Positions 1-7,528 of a DNA stretch of 9,295 nt are shown in pieces (the first letter of the stretch is position 1; every line of letters begins with the position of its first letter). The stretch covers positions 1 to 9,295 of the forward strand of contig JAFOLN010000217.1 of NCBI GenBank assembly GCA_017419325.1. Reading direction: 5' to 3'. Source of the stretch: Clostridia bacterium (GTDB lineage Bacteria > Bacillota > Clostridia > Oscillospirales > RGIG577). The notes beneath the pieces were generated by a model, which saw only the letters and a program-made list of their open reading frames with translations, did no database searches and was not told where the DNA came from. Position numbers and translations under genes: made by a program.

Positions 1-1035
1 CGTAGTGGAGCCCGCGCAGGCGCCGCAGAACATGAGAATAAGCAGCACTACCTTTGAAAAAGCGGGCCACGCCGTATAGTCGGCCGTGGCAAAGCCCGTC
101 GTGGTGATTATGGACGCCACCTGGAACGCGGCGTATCTTAATGCCTCGCCAACATTGTCATAAAACGACATGAGATTTATCGTAAGGACGGCTATCGCAG
201 CTAAGATTATGCCGATATATGCCCGAAGCTCCTCGTTTCTGAACACGGACTTGAAATTGCGGATGATAAGGAAGTAAAAAAGGTTAAGATTTATACCGAA
301 AAGCACCATGAACACCGTTATCACCGTGTCGAAATAGACGCTGTCGTACGCGGCGACGCTTGCGTTCTTTATGGAGAAGCCGCCCGTGCCCGCCGTTGCG
401 AAAGCGTGGGTCACGCTGTCGAAAAGCGGCATGCCGCCAAGGCATAAAAGGCCTATCTCGGCAAGAGTGAGCACAATGTATATGGTATAGATTATCTTTG
501 CCGCGTCCTTCATCTTGGGCACTATCTTATCCACGACCGGGCCCGTAAGCTCGGCGCGCATGAGATATATGGAGCGGTTGCCTGCCAGAGGGATTACGGC
601 CATGACGAAGAAGAGCACGCCTATGCCGCCTATCCAGTTTGTGAAGCTGCGCCACAGGAGCATGCAGTTTGAAAGCCCCTGAATATTCGAAAGGATGCTT
701 GAGCCCGCTCCCGTAAGGCCGCTCACCGTTTCAAAAAGCGCGTTCTCGAACAGAGGTATCTCGCCGCTTATATAAAACGGCAGGCAGCCGATGACGGACA
801 TGACGACCCACGCGAGCGCAACAATGGCAAAGCCCTCGCGGGCGTAGATAACGCGGTTCTCGGGCTTTGAGAATGTTAAAACGAAGCCTGCCGCCGCCGC
901 GACGGCCGCCGTCATGAAAAACTCGCGCCAGCCGCTTTCGCCGAAATAGAGAGCCGCGAAGGCGGGCAGAAGAAGCATTGCCGCCTGCGCCAGCAGTATT
1001 TGTCCTATTGTATAAAAAACCATGCGTCGGTTCAT
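1..1035 (-). CDS. trkH: Trk-type potassium uptake channel subunit TrkH, 3' end cut by the window edge
   Basis: This is the pore-forming membrane subunit of a Trk potassium uptake system; 345 N-terminal codons are present where the family usually has about 450-490. The protein is very hydrophobic and shows the repeated membrane/pore-loop pattern of the SKT superfamily. The first filter is TGAG (residues 108-111), the second TAGTGG (214-219), the third TTTGFA (311-316), and the fourth (GACAGST, 338-344) is interrupted by the window end. The conserved filter glycines are present in the loops that can be read. The chosen ATG (1035) is preceded by a GAGG ribosome site; a second in-frame ATG lies four codons later. 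The gene starts 21 bases after the trkA stop, so the two are almost certainly co-transcribed from the promoter before trkA. Family assignment is firm; choosing Trk over Ktr rests on the two-domain TrkA partner. Confidence 0.95.
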   Translation of the reverse strand, partial: MNRRMVFYTIGQILLAQAAMLLLPAFAALYFGESGWREFFMTAAVAAAAGFVLTFSKPENRVIYAREGFAIVALAWVVMSVIGCLPFYISGEIPLFENALFETVSGLTGAGSSILSNIQGLSNCMLLWRSFTNWIGGIGVLFFVMAVIPLAGNRSIYLMRAELTGPVVDKIVPKMKDAAKIIYTIYIVLTLAEIGLLCLGGMPLFDSVTHAFATAGTGGFSIKNASVAAYDSVYFDTVITVFMVLFGINLNLFYFLIIRNFKSVFRNEELRAYIGIILAAIAVLTINLMSFYDNVGEALRYAAFQVASIITTTGFATADYTAWPAFSKVVLLILMFCGACAGSTT

Positions 1036-1056
1036 TTTACACTACCTCAAACGCTT

Positions 1057-2415
1057 TTACTTAAGTATATCGGAAAGGTCCTTGAGTCCCGGATTCGTCG
1101 TAACCACTATTACGTTGTCGCCCCGCATTATCTCGGTGGAGCCGCCGGGGATTATAAGCTCGCTGCCCCGCGTTATGCAGGCTATGAGTATGTTTTCCTT
1201 AATCTGAAGCTTCGACAGCGGCACGCCCACGATGTCGGGCGAATGGGAGCGCACAAGAAACTCCAGCGCCTCCACCCTGCCTCCCGCGATGGTGTGGAGT
1301 GTTTCCACGTTGGAGCCTATGGAGTTATTGAGCGCGCGGACATACTGAACTATGCCGTTTGCCGTAATCTCCCTCGGGGAGACGGCGCTCTCAAGCCCCG
1401 CCGCCGCCACAAGCCCCGAAAGCGAGGGGCGCGAGACCTTTGCTATGACCTTCTGAACGTTTCGCCCCGTGACGTACATGGCGATTATTATGTTCTCCTC
1501 GTCGGAGCCGGTGAGCGTTACAACCGCGTCGGTGTTGTCAAGTCCCTCTTCCAGAAGCACCGACTGGTCCGTCGCGTCGCCGTTTATTATTATGGCCTTC
1601 GGGAGAAGCTCGCAAAGCTCCACGGCCCGCTTTTCGTCGATTTCTATTATCTTTACCTTTATGCCTATGGCAAGGAGCATCTGCGAAAGGTAAAAGGCTA
1701 TGCGGCTGCCGCCAATGAGCATGACGCTTGCCACGTCGCGCTTTAATGCGCCCAGCACTCCGAAGAAGGCCTCAAGGTTCTTTCTCGAAGCCACTATTCT
1801 TATTATATCGCCGCTTCTTATGATAAAGTCGCCTGTGGGAATATATACCTCGTCGCCCCGCTGAACGACGCAGATAAGCACTCTCGCGCCCACCTTTTTC
1901 GGCAGGTCCTTAAGCTGAAGGCCGCTCAGCACGGAGTTTTCGCGCACCTTGAAGCCCACAAGCTCGGCGCGGCCGCCGGAGAAGGTGTCTATCTCGGCCG
2001 CCGAGGGAAAACGGAGCATTCTGAAAAGCTCCCTTGCCGTTACAAGCTCGGGATTTATGACGAGGGAAAGTCCCAGTTCCTCACGGATGAGCTGTATCTG
2101 CTCGTTGTATTCGGGGTTGCGTACACGCGCTATCGTATACTGCGCCCCCAGCTTCTTTGCAACGAGGCAGCATAAAAGGTTCATCTCGTCGGAGTTGGTG
2201 CAGGCGATGAGCAGATCGGCATCGGGTACTCCCGCTTCGGTCTGCGTTGCCACCGTGGCGCCGCCTCCGCATACGCCCATCACGTCGAAGCTGTTCGTTA
2301 TATCGGTGACGACGCGCCGCGATTTGTCCACCACCGTGACCTGATGGTTCTCTTTTGCAAGCTGCTCTGTAAGCGCGGAGCCTATCTTTCCTCCGCCTAT
2401 AACTACGATCTTCAC
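1057..2415 (-). CDS. trkA: Trk potassium uptake regulatory subunit TrkA
   Basis: TrkA is the cytoplasmic nucleotide-binding (RCK) subunit that gates the TrkH channel. At 452 residues it has the full-length double architecture: Rossmann domain 1 (about 1-125, glycine motif GGGKIG at 7-12, acidic D30 at the end of the second strand as in NAD(H) binders), TrkA-C domain 1 (about 145-220), Rossmann domain 2 (about 229-350, motif GGSRIA at 235-240, with GDAT at 279-282), and TrkA-C domain 2 (about 370-450). The second glycine motif is degenerate (S237, A240); as far as I recall this form occurs in other Firmicutes TrkA proteins. The start is GTG (2415-2413): an in-frame TGA three codons upstream excludes an earlier start, and the next residues (KIVVIGGG) match the usual family start. 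The ribosome site (GGGAAG) is weak. trkH follows after 21 bases. Confidence 0.97.
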   Translation of the reverse strand: MKIVVIGGGKIGSALTEQLAKENHQVTVVDKSRRVVTDITNSFDVMGVCGGGATVATQTEAGVPDADLLIACTNSDEMNLLCCLVAKKLGAQYTIARVRNPEYNEQIQLIREELGLSLVINPELVTARELFRMLRFPSAAEIDTFSGGRAELVGFKVRENSVLSGLQLKDLPKKVGARVLICVVQRGDEVYIPTGDFIIRSGDIIRIVASRKNLEAFFGVLGALKRDVASVMLIGGSRIAFYLSQMLLAIGIKVKIIEIDEKRAVELCELLPKAIIINGDATDQSVLLEEGLDNTDAVVTLTGSDEENIIIAMYVTGRNVQKVIAKVSRPSLSGLVAAAGLESAVSPREITANGIVQYVRALNNSIGSNVETLHTIAGGRVEALEFLVRSHSPDIVGVPLSKLQIKENILIACITRGSELIIPGGSTEIMRGDNVIVVTTNPGLKDLSDILK

Positions 2416-2450
2416 CCGATATCACTTCCCAAACTAAATACTGTCATGTT

Positions 2451-2479
2451 ATTTTACCATTATAAAAATACAATGGCAA
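2451..2479 (-). promoter_or_regulatory. Sigma-A-type promoter for trkA-trkH
   Basis: On the minus strand a -35 box TTGCCA (2479-2474) is followed after exactly 17 bases by a -10 box TAAAAT (2456-2451). Transcription would start near 2444 and give a leader of about 28 bases before the GTG start. The site lies just past the terminator of the purine transporter operon, so the Trk pair is probably a separate unit. This is based on consensus match and placement only. Confidence 0.65.
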
Positions 2480-2490
2480 GTGCCGCGTTT

Positions 2491-2521
2491 TAAAAGAAAA
2501 AAGAGCGGGAAACCCCCGCCC
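2491..2521 (-). terminator. Rho-independent terminator of the purine transporter operon
   Basis: On the minus strand, 10 bases after the stop of the last permease gene, GGGCGGG (2521-2515) pairs with CCCGCTC (2509-2503) across a five-base loop, with one G-U pair. A T-rich tail (TTTTTTCTTTT, from 2502 downward) follows. The GC stem plus U-tract is a textbook intrinsic terminator and ends the xpt/transporter operon just before the trkA promoter. Confidence 0.9.
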
Positions 2522-2531
2522 ATTTCTTTCC

Positions 2532-3488
2532 TTATCTGTCCTCTCTGAAATAATTGAAGCCCAGATTCTCCGGAATATGACTGCCCTTCGTGCCGCGTAT
2601 GGAGGCTATGAGCAGCACCGCCGCCGTTATTATGAACGGAAGCATATTGAAGAACGCGATCGGTATTACCGAGGGCATGTAGTACTTCAAGACTCTCAGC
2701 GCGCCGAAAATGAAGCTGCCGAGGATTGCCGTCTGCGGCCGCCACGCGGCGAATATTACAAGAGCCACCGATATCCAGCCAAGACCTCCTACGCAGTCGG
2801 ATATCCACACGCCGCCGTTTATTATCATGGAGCAGTACGCGCCGCCGATGCCGCATATGCCGCCGCCCAGCACGATGTTTATGAACTTCCACTTCGTTAC
2901 CTGTATGGAAGCGGCATCGGCCGCCGCCGGGTTCTCGCCTATGGCCTGCGTGTTTAAGCCCGCCTTCGTCTTAAAGAGGTACCAGCCGCAGATGAGGGCG
3001 ATTATTATGCCCGTATACGTAAAGGGGTCGTAGGAAAAGATGAGCTTTCCTATGACGGGAATGTCCGAAAGGAGCGGTATGTGTATGCTCTTCATCTGGG
3101 AGATGAGATCCGCCGAGAGCTGCCAGGTGTTGCTCGACGTCTTTCCCACCATGTACACGCCCACGAAGTTCGCAAAGCCCACGCCGAATATGGTGAGGGT
3201 AAGGCCTATTACGTTCTGATTTGCCATAAAGCCTATGGTGAGCACGGCGTATATGAGGGCGCTCACCATGCCCCCCGCGAAGGCGGCTATCATGGACACG
3301 GCAAGGTTATGGCTTCCGTAGCCCGCCATAAATCCGGTGAGCGCGCCTATGGACATCATGCCCTCGACGCCAAGGTTAAGGTGTCCCACCTTCTCCGAGA
3401 GTATCTCGCCCACCGTACCGAAAAGGAGCGGAGTGCCCGCGGCTACCGCGGCGACTATGAATTTTAAAATAAAGTCAAGAGAGATCAT
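2532..3488 (-). CDS. ABC transporter permease, nucleoside/purine (BMP-linked) type, second permease (NupQ-like)
   Basis: One of two membrane permeases of an importer in the branched-chain/CUT2-like permease family, equivalent by position and motifs to Bacillus subtilis NupQ. The 318 residues form about eight to ten hydrophobic segments. The signature region PLLFGTVGEIL (20-30) followed by HLNLGVEGMM (36-45) is typical of the shorter permease of this pair, as is the cytoplasmic loop GENPAAADAASI (184-195). Its ATG overlaps the stop of the preceding permease gene in an ATGA junction (4 bases), so the two are probably translationally coupled; an AAGGAGG site lies 10 bases upstream, inside the preceding gene. 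It is the last gene before the terminator at 2491-2521. Substrate is inferred from operon context (xpt, BMP lipoprotein): a purine nucleoside or base. Confidence 0.93.
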   Translation of the reverse strand: MISLDFILKFIVAAVAAGTPLLFGTVGEILSEKVGHLNLGVEGMMSIGALTGFMAGYGSHNLAVSMIAAFAGGMVSALIYAVLTIGFMANQNVIGLTLTIFGVGFANFVGVYMVGKTSSNTWQLSADLISQMKSIHIPLLSDIPVIGKLIFSYDPFTYTGIIIALICGWYLFKTKAGLNTQAIGENPAAADAASIQVTKWKFINIVLGGGICGIGGAYCSMIINGGVWISDCVGGLGWISVALVIFAAWRPQTAILGSFIFGALRVLKYYMPSVIPIAFFNMLPFIITAAVLLIASIRGTKGSHIPENLGFNYFREDR

Positions 3489-4612
3489 TTGCCTGCCGCC
3501 TCCTTCTTTTCCGGTTTCGCTTGCGAGAGCTTTTTCTCCTTATGTCCCGCGAATACAATCTTGTATCTTACGAAGAACTCTATCGCCATGATGAAGAAGA
3601 GTATTATTCCCTGAAGCACGTCGGCGCACGCCGTTGAAAGGCCGAAGGACGACTGTATGACGCTTGAGCCCTTCTCAAGTATGCTGAAGGCGAAGGCCAC
3701 CACAAGAGTCGCGATGGGGTTTAATTGCGCAAGCCACGCGATGATTATTCCCGTAAAGCCTACGCCGTTCGCAACGCCGGTGCTGAGCGTCGCGTCCGCG
3801 CCGCAGGCCTGTATCATACCCGCGATGCCCGCGATGCCGCCCGAGAGGAACATGGTGCGGATGACCACCCTGCGGACGTTTATGCCCGCGTATCTTGCGG
3901 TGTCGCGGCTCTCGCCCACGACGCTTATCTCATAGCCCTGCTTCGTTTTGCTAAGATATATGAAAACGAACACCACGAGTACTATCATTATTATCCAGCC
4001 GAAGTGTATGCCCGCCACCTTGTCAAGCTGTGAGTTCGCGGAAAAGCGGGCTATTTTGTTAAATCCCGCCGCCTGCGGGTCGCGCCACGGGCCGTCTCTC
4101 AGATAAGTTACTATGTAAAGCGCTATGTAGTTAAGCATAAGCGTAAACAGCGTTTCGTTCGTGCCCCATTTTTCGCGGCAGAGCGCCGGTATAAGGCCCC
4201 ATATGCCGCCGCCCACAAAGCCCGCGAGGAACATTATTATAATAAGCGGCACATGCGGCATGCCGTCGCAGAAGAGGGCGAAGTAAGACGCGAACACCGC
4301 GCCCATTATGAGCTGACCCTCGCCGCCGATGTTCCAGAACTTCATCTTGAAGGCAAGCGTTACGCCAAGCGCCGCTATGCACATGGGTATGCAGAACTTT
4401 ATAGTGGCCTGAAACGCCATTACAGACCTAAAGCAGCCCACAACCATGGTCTTGTAGACCTCAAGCGGGTTATAGCCTATCGAGGCTATGAATATGCCGC
4501 CGACAACCAGCGCCACCACAACGGCCAGAAGTCTTAAAAGAAAGCTTTGGGTGCGTGAAAGCTCGGCGTGCTTTACCACTCTTAAGAGGGGCTCTCTCTT
4601 TTTAGCCTCCAT
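3485..4612 (-). CDS. ABC transporter permease, nucleoside/purine (BMP-linked) type, first permease (NupP-like)
   Basis: The longer permease of the importer pair, 375 residues, equivalent by position and motifs to NupP of B. subtilis. After a basic cytoplasmic N-terminus (1-25) come multiple membrane helices. Family motifs are FWNIGGEGQ (92-100), GTNETLFTLMLNYIA (150-164), the cytoplasmic GESRDTARYAGI (233-244) and GFTGIIIAWLAQLNP (285-299). The C-terminus is a lysine-rich tail (about 357-375). The ATG (4612) overlaps the end of the ATPase gene by 11 bases and is preceded at 8 bases by AGGAGGT (4627-4621), a near-perfect ribosome site inside the ATPase gene. Its own stop overlaps the next permease start. 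Overlaps on both sides indicate a strictly co-expressed ATPase-permease-permease block. Confidence 0.93.
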   Translation of the reverse strand: MEAKKREPLLRVVKHAELSRTQSFLLRLLAVVVALVVGGIFIASIGYNPLEVYKTMVVGCFRSVMAFQATIKFCIPMCIAALGVTLAFKMKFWNIGGEGQLIMGAVFASYFALFCDGMPHVPLIIIMFLAGFVGGGIWGLIPALCREKWGTNETLFTLMLNYIALYIVTYLRDGPWRDPQAAGFNKIARFSANSQLDKVAGIHFGWIIMIVLVVFVFIYLSKTKQGYEISVVGESRDTARYAGINVRRVVIRTMFLSGGIAGIAGMIQACGADATLSTGVANGVGFTGIIIAWLAQLNPIATLVVAFAFSILEKGSSVIQSSFGLSTACADVLQGIILFFIMAIEFFVRYKIVFAGHKEKKLSQAKPEKKEAAGK

Positions 4613-6134
4613 ATTCCCTTACCTCCTCCCAGTTTTCGCCCGTCATCATAAGGCCTATCTGCTCCTTCGTCACCTTGTCGGCGTCCACCACGCCCGTAAG
4701 CCTGCCGTGGCAGAGCACGGCGATCCTGTCGCAGAGCTGTAAAAGAACATCAAGGTCCTCGCCTATGTAAAGGACGGCCACGCCCTTTTTCTTCTGTTCG
4801 TTTAAAAGGTCGTAAACAAGGTAGCTCGAGTTTATGTCGAGCCCGCGCACGGGGTACGCCGTTATGAGAAGGTCGGGGCTCGACTCTATCTCGCGCCCGA
4901 GCAGCACCTTCTGCACGTTGCCGCCCGACATCATGCGTACCGGCATTTCTATGCCCGCCGTCACTATGCCGAATTTGTCCACAAGCGTCTCCGCCATCTT
5001 CTTTGCGGGGGCGCGGTCGACGAACGCGCCCTTTCCGCGCGTATACGTTTTAAGGAGCATATTGTCCGTCATGCCCATGCCCGCCACAAGACCCATGCCG
5101 AGGCGGTCCTCCGGCACGAAGCTCATGGATATGCCAAGCTCTATTATTTCGCGGGGCGTTTTGCCCGCCATGTTTTCCTTTTTGTAAAGTATCGCGCCCT
5201 TTTTCGGCGTTATGAGTCCCGCTATGGACTCGCAAAGCTCCTTCTGACCGCTTCCCGCGATGCCCGCAACGCCGAGAATCTCGCCGCGGTTTACATGGAA
5301 GCTCACATCCTCAAGCGCGGTGCTTCCGTCGCTTCTTTCAACGCACAGGTCAACGACCTTTAAGACCTCCTCCGACCTGTCCGTCGCGGGGCGCTCTATC
5401 TCAAGGTTCACGGCGCGCCCCACCATAAGCTCCGTAAGCTTCGAGACGTCCACCTCCGCCGTCTTTACGGTGCCGAAGCTCCTGCCCTTTCTTAAGATGG
5501 TCACTCTGTCCGATATGGACAGCACCTCGTTCAGCTTATGGGTTATGATGATGATGGCGCAGCCCGCGGCGCGCATATGGCGCAGTATCTCAAAAAGCTT
5601 CTCCGTCTCCTGGGGGGTGAGCACCGCCGTGGGCTCGTCCAGAATGAGGATGTTCGCGCCCCTGTACAGTATCTTCAGTATCTCGACCGTCTGCTTTTCC
5701 GACACGCTCATGTCGTGGACGGGCTTTAGGGGGTCTGTCTCAAGACCGTACTTTTCGCAAAGCGCAGTAACGCGGGCCCGAAGCTCCTTCGGGGGCAGCT
5801 TTTTGCCCGGGGTGCCAAGCTCGATGTTTTCCATTGCCGAAAAGATGTTCACAAGCTTGAAATGCTGATGTATCATGCCTATGCCCAGCTTCTGCGCGTC
5901 AAGCGGGCTCTGTATCGAAACGGGCTCGCCGTTTACGTATATCGTGCCCTCGTCGGGATGGTAGATGCCCGATATCATGTTCATAAGCGTCGTTTTTCCG
6001 CTTCCGTTCTCGCCGAGAAGCGCAAGTATCTCGCCGTAGTTAAGCTCAAGGTCTATCTTTTCGTTTGCTATTACGTTTCCGAAGACCTTCGATATCTTTT
6101 CGCAGCGGATAGCGTTTTTAACCTCGCCGCCCAT
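4602..6134 (-). CDS. ABC transporter ATP-binding protein with two nucleotide-binding domains, nucleoside/purine importer (NupO-like)
   Basis: This duplicated ATPase (510 residues) powers the BMP-linked importer. The N-terminal domain is complete: Walker A GENGSGKTT (41-49), signature MSVSEKQ (142-148), Walker B ILILDEP (162-168) and a switch histidine in ITHK (H199). The C-terminal domain is degenerate: the Walker A region reads GIAGSGQKE (291-299) without GKT, the signature MSGGNVQK (402-409) is kept, and the Walker B region reads LLITAYP (422-428) without the catalytic acid. One competent and one degenerate site is normal for this family, related to RbsA and MglA. I prefer the ATG at 6134 over the in-frame GTG at 6143, because AAGGCGGTG covers that GTG and sits 6 bases before the ATG; the longer form would be 513 residues. 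It follows the lipoprotein gene after a gap holding a terminator and a hairpin. Confidence 0.95.
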   Translation of the reverse strand: MGGEVKNAIRCEKISKVFGNVIANEKIDLELNYGEILALLGENGSGKTTLMNMISGIYHPDEGTIYVNGEPVSIQSPLDAQKLGIGMIHQHFKLVNIFSAMENIELGTPGKKLPPKELRARVTALCEKYGLETDPLKPVHDMSVSEKQTVEILKILYRGANILILDEPTAVLTPQETEKLFEILRHMRAAGCAIIIITHKLNEVLSISDRVTILRKGRSFGTVKTAEVDVSKLTELMVGRAVNLEIERPATDRSEEVLKVVDLCVERSDGSTALEDVSFHVNRGEILGVAGIAGSGQKELCESIAGLITPKKGAILYKKENMAGKTPREIIELGISMSFVPEDRLGMGLVAGMGMTDNMLLKTYTRGKGAFVDRAPAKKMAETLVDKFGIVTAGIEMPVRMMSGGNVQKVLLGREIESSPDLLITAYPVRGLDINSSYLVYDLLNEQKKKGVAVLYIGEDLDVLLQLCDRIAVLCHGRLTGVVDADKVTKEQIGLMMTGENWEEVREYGG

Positions 6135-6140
6135 ATTTTT

Positions 6141-6149
6141 CACCGCCTT
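6141..6149 (-). promoter_or_regulatory. Ribosome binding site that decides the ATPase start
   Basis: AAGGCGGTG on the minus strand matches the full AAGGAGGTG consensus at eight of nine positions and lies 6 bases before the ATG at 6134. Its last three bases are the alternative GTG start at 6143, which would then have no usable ribosome site of its own. Confidence 0.75.
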
Positions 6150-6176
6150 TTATGTGTTGTCCAATACCCTCGGTCT

Positions 6177-6218
6177 GCTTATGAAAACCGGAAAACGGTT
6201 TTTTCGGCTTTTATAAGC
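6177..6218 (-). other. Intercistronic RNA hairpin with two competing folds
   Basis: In the gap between the lipoprotein and ATPase genes, outer arms GCTTAT (6177-6182) and ATAAGC (6213-6218) enclose either an inner 7-bp stem AAAACCG/CGGTTTT (6184-6190 with 6196-6202) or an extended stem pairing AAAA-CCG (6184-6190) with CGG-C-TTTT (6205-6212) with single-base bulges. It sits downstream of the terminator at 6235-6269 and ahead of the ATPase ribosome site. It may protect or expose the 5' end of the downstream mRNA; the function is inferred. Confidence 0.55.
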
Positions 6219-6234
6219 AGTAAAGGCAAGGATT

Positions 6235-6269
6235 AAAAAAAGGGCGGTTTTTTAAAGCCGCCCTTTTTT
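6235..6269 (-). terminator. Intercistronic Rho-independent terminator after the binding-protein gene
   Basis: GGGCGG (6242-6247) and CCGCCC (6258-6263) form a 6-bp GC stem with a 10-base loop. On the minus strand it is followed by seven T (6241-6235) and preceded by six A (6269-6264), so it could work in both directions and the stem can be extended by A-T pairs. It begins about 8 bases past the lipoprotein stop. Because the ATPase and permease genes downstream clearly belong to the same system and no good promoter follows, it probably acts as a partial terminator that lowers their expression relative to the binding protein. Confidence 0.85.
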
Positions 6270-6277
6270 CGTTTCTA

Positions 6278-7483
6278 TTATTTAACAACTACATTCTTGT
6301 AGTATGCCGTTATAGCAGCGTAATTCGTGCCGTCCACCTCGATTACGGAGCCGTCGTTCGTCTCCATTGCGCCGTCGCAGCCTATCATGTTGCCCTCTGC
6401 GTCGGTGTAGGTGCCGGTGAATACGTCGAAGGAGCCGTCTATTATAGCTGCCGCAGCCACGTTTACAGCGTCCTGAGTGCCCTCAGCGGCTTCTGCGGAA
6501 AGGTCCGTGATGTTGCAAAGGCCGTCTGCCATGGAGCCGTAGTAGTTCTCAACGTTCTGACCTACCGTCCAGGTGCCGTCCATTACGTTCTTGACTGCAG
6601 CGGTGTAGTATGCGCCCCAGTTCCATACAACGCTCGTAAGTACGCTGTCGCCTACCTCGGAGGTCATATCGGAGTTGTAGCCCACGCCCCATACGCCGTT
6701 GTCTCTTGCAACGATCTGCGGGTTATTGGTGTCGCAGTGCTGAGCGATAACGTCGCAGCCGTCGTCTATGAGAGCCTGTGCAGCCTGACCCTCGCCCTCG
6801 GGGTCATACCAGGAGTTCGTTATCTTTACTTCAACTACAGCGTCGGGATTAACGGAAGCAACGCCCATTGCGAAAGCGTCTATACCGGAGGTGCACTCGC
6901 CGTTCTCAACGCCCTGCGCGGAAACATAGCCTATCTTGCCCGTCTGGGTCTTGAGGCCTGCCGCTATACCGGAAAGGTAGCGCGCCTGATAGATGCGGCC
7001 GAAGTAGTTGTTGAAGTTCGTGCCGTTGGACTTGTAGCCCGTGCCGTGGGAGAAGAATACGTCGGGGTATTCCTCAGCCAGTGCCTCGCAGGTGTCCATG
7101 TAGCCCCAGGAGGTCGCAAATATAATGTTGCAGCCTTCCTCAACGCACTCTCTCATGGCGTTCTCTATCGCCGTTGCGTCGGAGTCGTCGATGTTGTTCT
7201 TTCTTACTATCTGCTCGTCGGAAAGACCAAGCTCCTTCTGCATTGCAACGATACCCTGGTCATGGGTATAGCTGTAGCCGGAGCCCGTTGCGGGGTCGCC
7301 GATGTGGATAACGCCGACCTTGATGTTCTCAAGGGGAACGCCTGCGGTCTCCTCAACCTGCGCGGTCTCGCCCTCCGCGTCGCCGCCCTCGTCCTTACCG
7401 GAGCTCTGGCATCCGGCGAACACGAGAAGCATCATAGCAAGCGCGCATATGAGAGCCAGAATCTTTTTCATGTTCATTTTCAT
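6278..7483 (-). CDS. BMP-family substrate-binding lipoprotein of the purine/nucleoside ABC importer (NupN/BmpA-like)
   Basis: Membrane-anchored binding protein that captures the ligand outside the cell and delivers it to the two permeases. The 401 residues begin with a lipoprotein signal: basic start (K6-K7), hydrophobic core, and lipobox VFAGC with the lipidated cysteine at C25. An acidic, flexible linker follows (about 26-50, GKDEGGDAEGETAQ), then a two-lobe periplasmic-binding fold of the BMP/PnrA family, with stretches such as FGRIYQARYLSGIAAG (161-176), GKIGYVSA (182-189) and DVIAQHCDTNNP (244-255). The start at 7483 is chosen because GGAGG lies 5 bases upstream; the longer ATG at 7495 directly abuts that site and would add four residues. 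The gene follows xpt by 45 bases, and a terminator follows it. Linkage to xpt points to a purine ligand; the exact ligand is unknown. Confidence 0.94.
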   Translation of the reverse strand: MKMNMKKILALICALAMMLLVFAGCQSSGKDEGGDAEGETAQVEETAGVPLENIKVGVIHIGDPATGSGYSYTHDQGIVAMQKELGLSDEQIVRKNNIDDSDATAIENAMRECVEEGCNIIFATSWGYMDTCEALAEEYPDVFFSHGTGYKSNGTNFNNYFGRIYQARYLSGIAAGLKTQTGKIGYVSAQGVENGECTSGIDAFAMGVASVNPDAVVEVKITNSWYDPEGEGQAAQALIDDGCDVIAQHCDTNNPQIVARDNGVWGVGYNSDMTSEVGDSVLTSVVWNWGAYYTAAVKNVMDGTWTVGQNVENYYGSMADGLCNITDLSAEAAEGTQDAVNVAAAAIIDGSFDVFTGTYTDAEGNMIGCDGAMETNDGSVIEVDGTNYAAITAYYKNVVVK

Positions 7484-7488
7484 TTTTC

Positions 7489-7493
7489 CCTCC
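7489..7493 (-). promoter_or_regulatory. Ribosome binding site that decides the lipoprotein start
   Basis: GGAGG on the minus strand lies 5 bases before the ATG at 7483. It follows immediately on the earlier in-frame ATG at 7495, which therefore cannot use it and is probably not the start. Confidence 0.75.
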
Positions 7494-7505
7494 ATTTTCT
7501 TATTT

Positions 7506-7521
7506 TAACGCCAAGGCGTTA
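7506..7521 (-). other. Small hairpin between xpt and the lipoprotein gene
   Basis: TAACGCC (7506-7512) and GGCGTTA (7515-7521) form a perfect inverted repeat, realistically a 6-bp stem with a CAAG/CTTG loop. No T-run follows on either strand, so it is not an intrinsic terminator. It lies about 12 bases upstream of the lipoprotein ribosome site and could stabilise or delimit a processed mRNA 5' end (inference). Confidence 0.5.
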
Positions 7522-7528
7522 TGTACCC

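Noticed and set aside
1000..1746. A 248-codon open frame on the plus strand.
   Set aside because: It lies antisense to trkA and the start of trkH, is rich in R, H, Y and G as expected for a shadow frame, and has no family resemblance. The trkA frame is complete and certain.
4850..5265. Missing Walker A GKT and Walker B acid in the second ATPase domain.
   Set aside because: A degenerate second nucleotide site is normal in this RbsA/MglA/NupO-type family and is not evidence of decay.
5681..5711. The first ATPase signature reads MSVSEKQ instead of LSVGEQQ, which could suggest an inactive site.
   Set aside because: Serine in this position also occurs in related two-domain importers such as MglA (as I recall its sequence), and Walker A, Walker B and the switch histidine are intact.
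5260..5868. A 202-codon open frame on the plus strand, rich in serine.
   Set aside because: It is the antisense shadow of the well-conserved ATPase gene and has no recognisable domain.
6144..6234. A possible promoter in the gap before the ATPase gene (TTGCCT and TATAAA-like boxes).
   Set aside because: The boxes are only about 9 bases apart, far too close for sigma-A, and no better pair was found.
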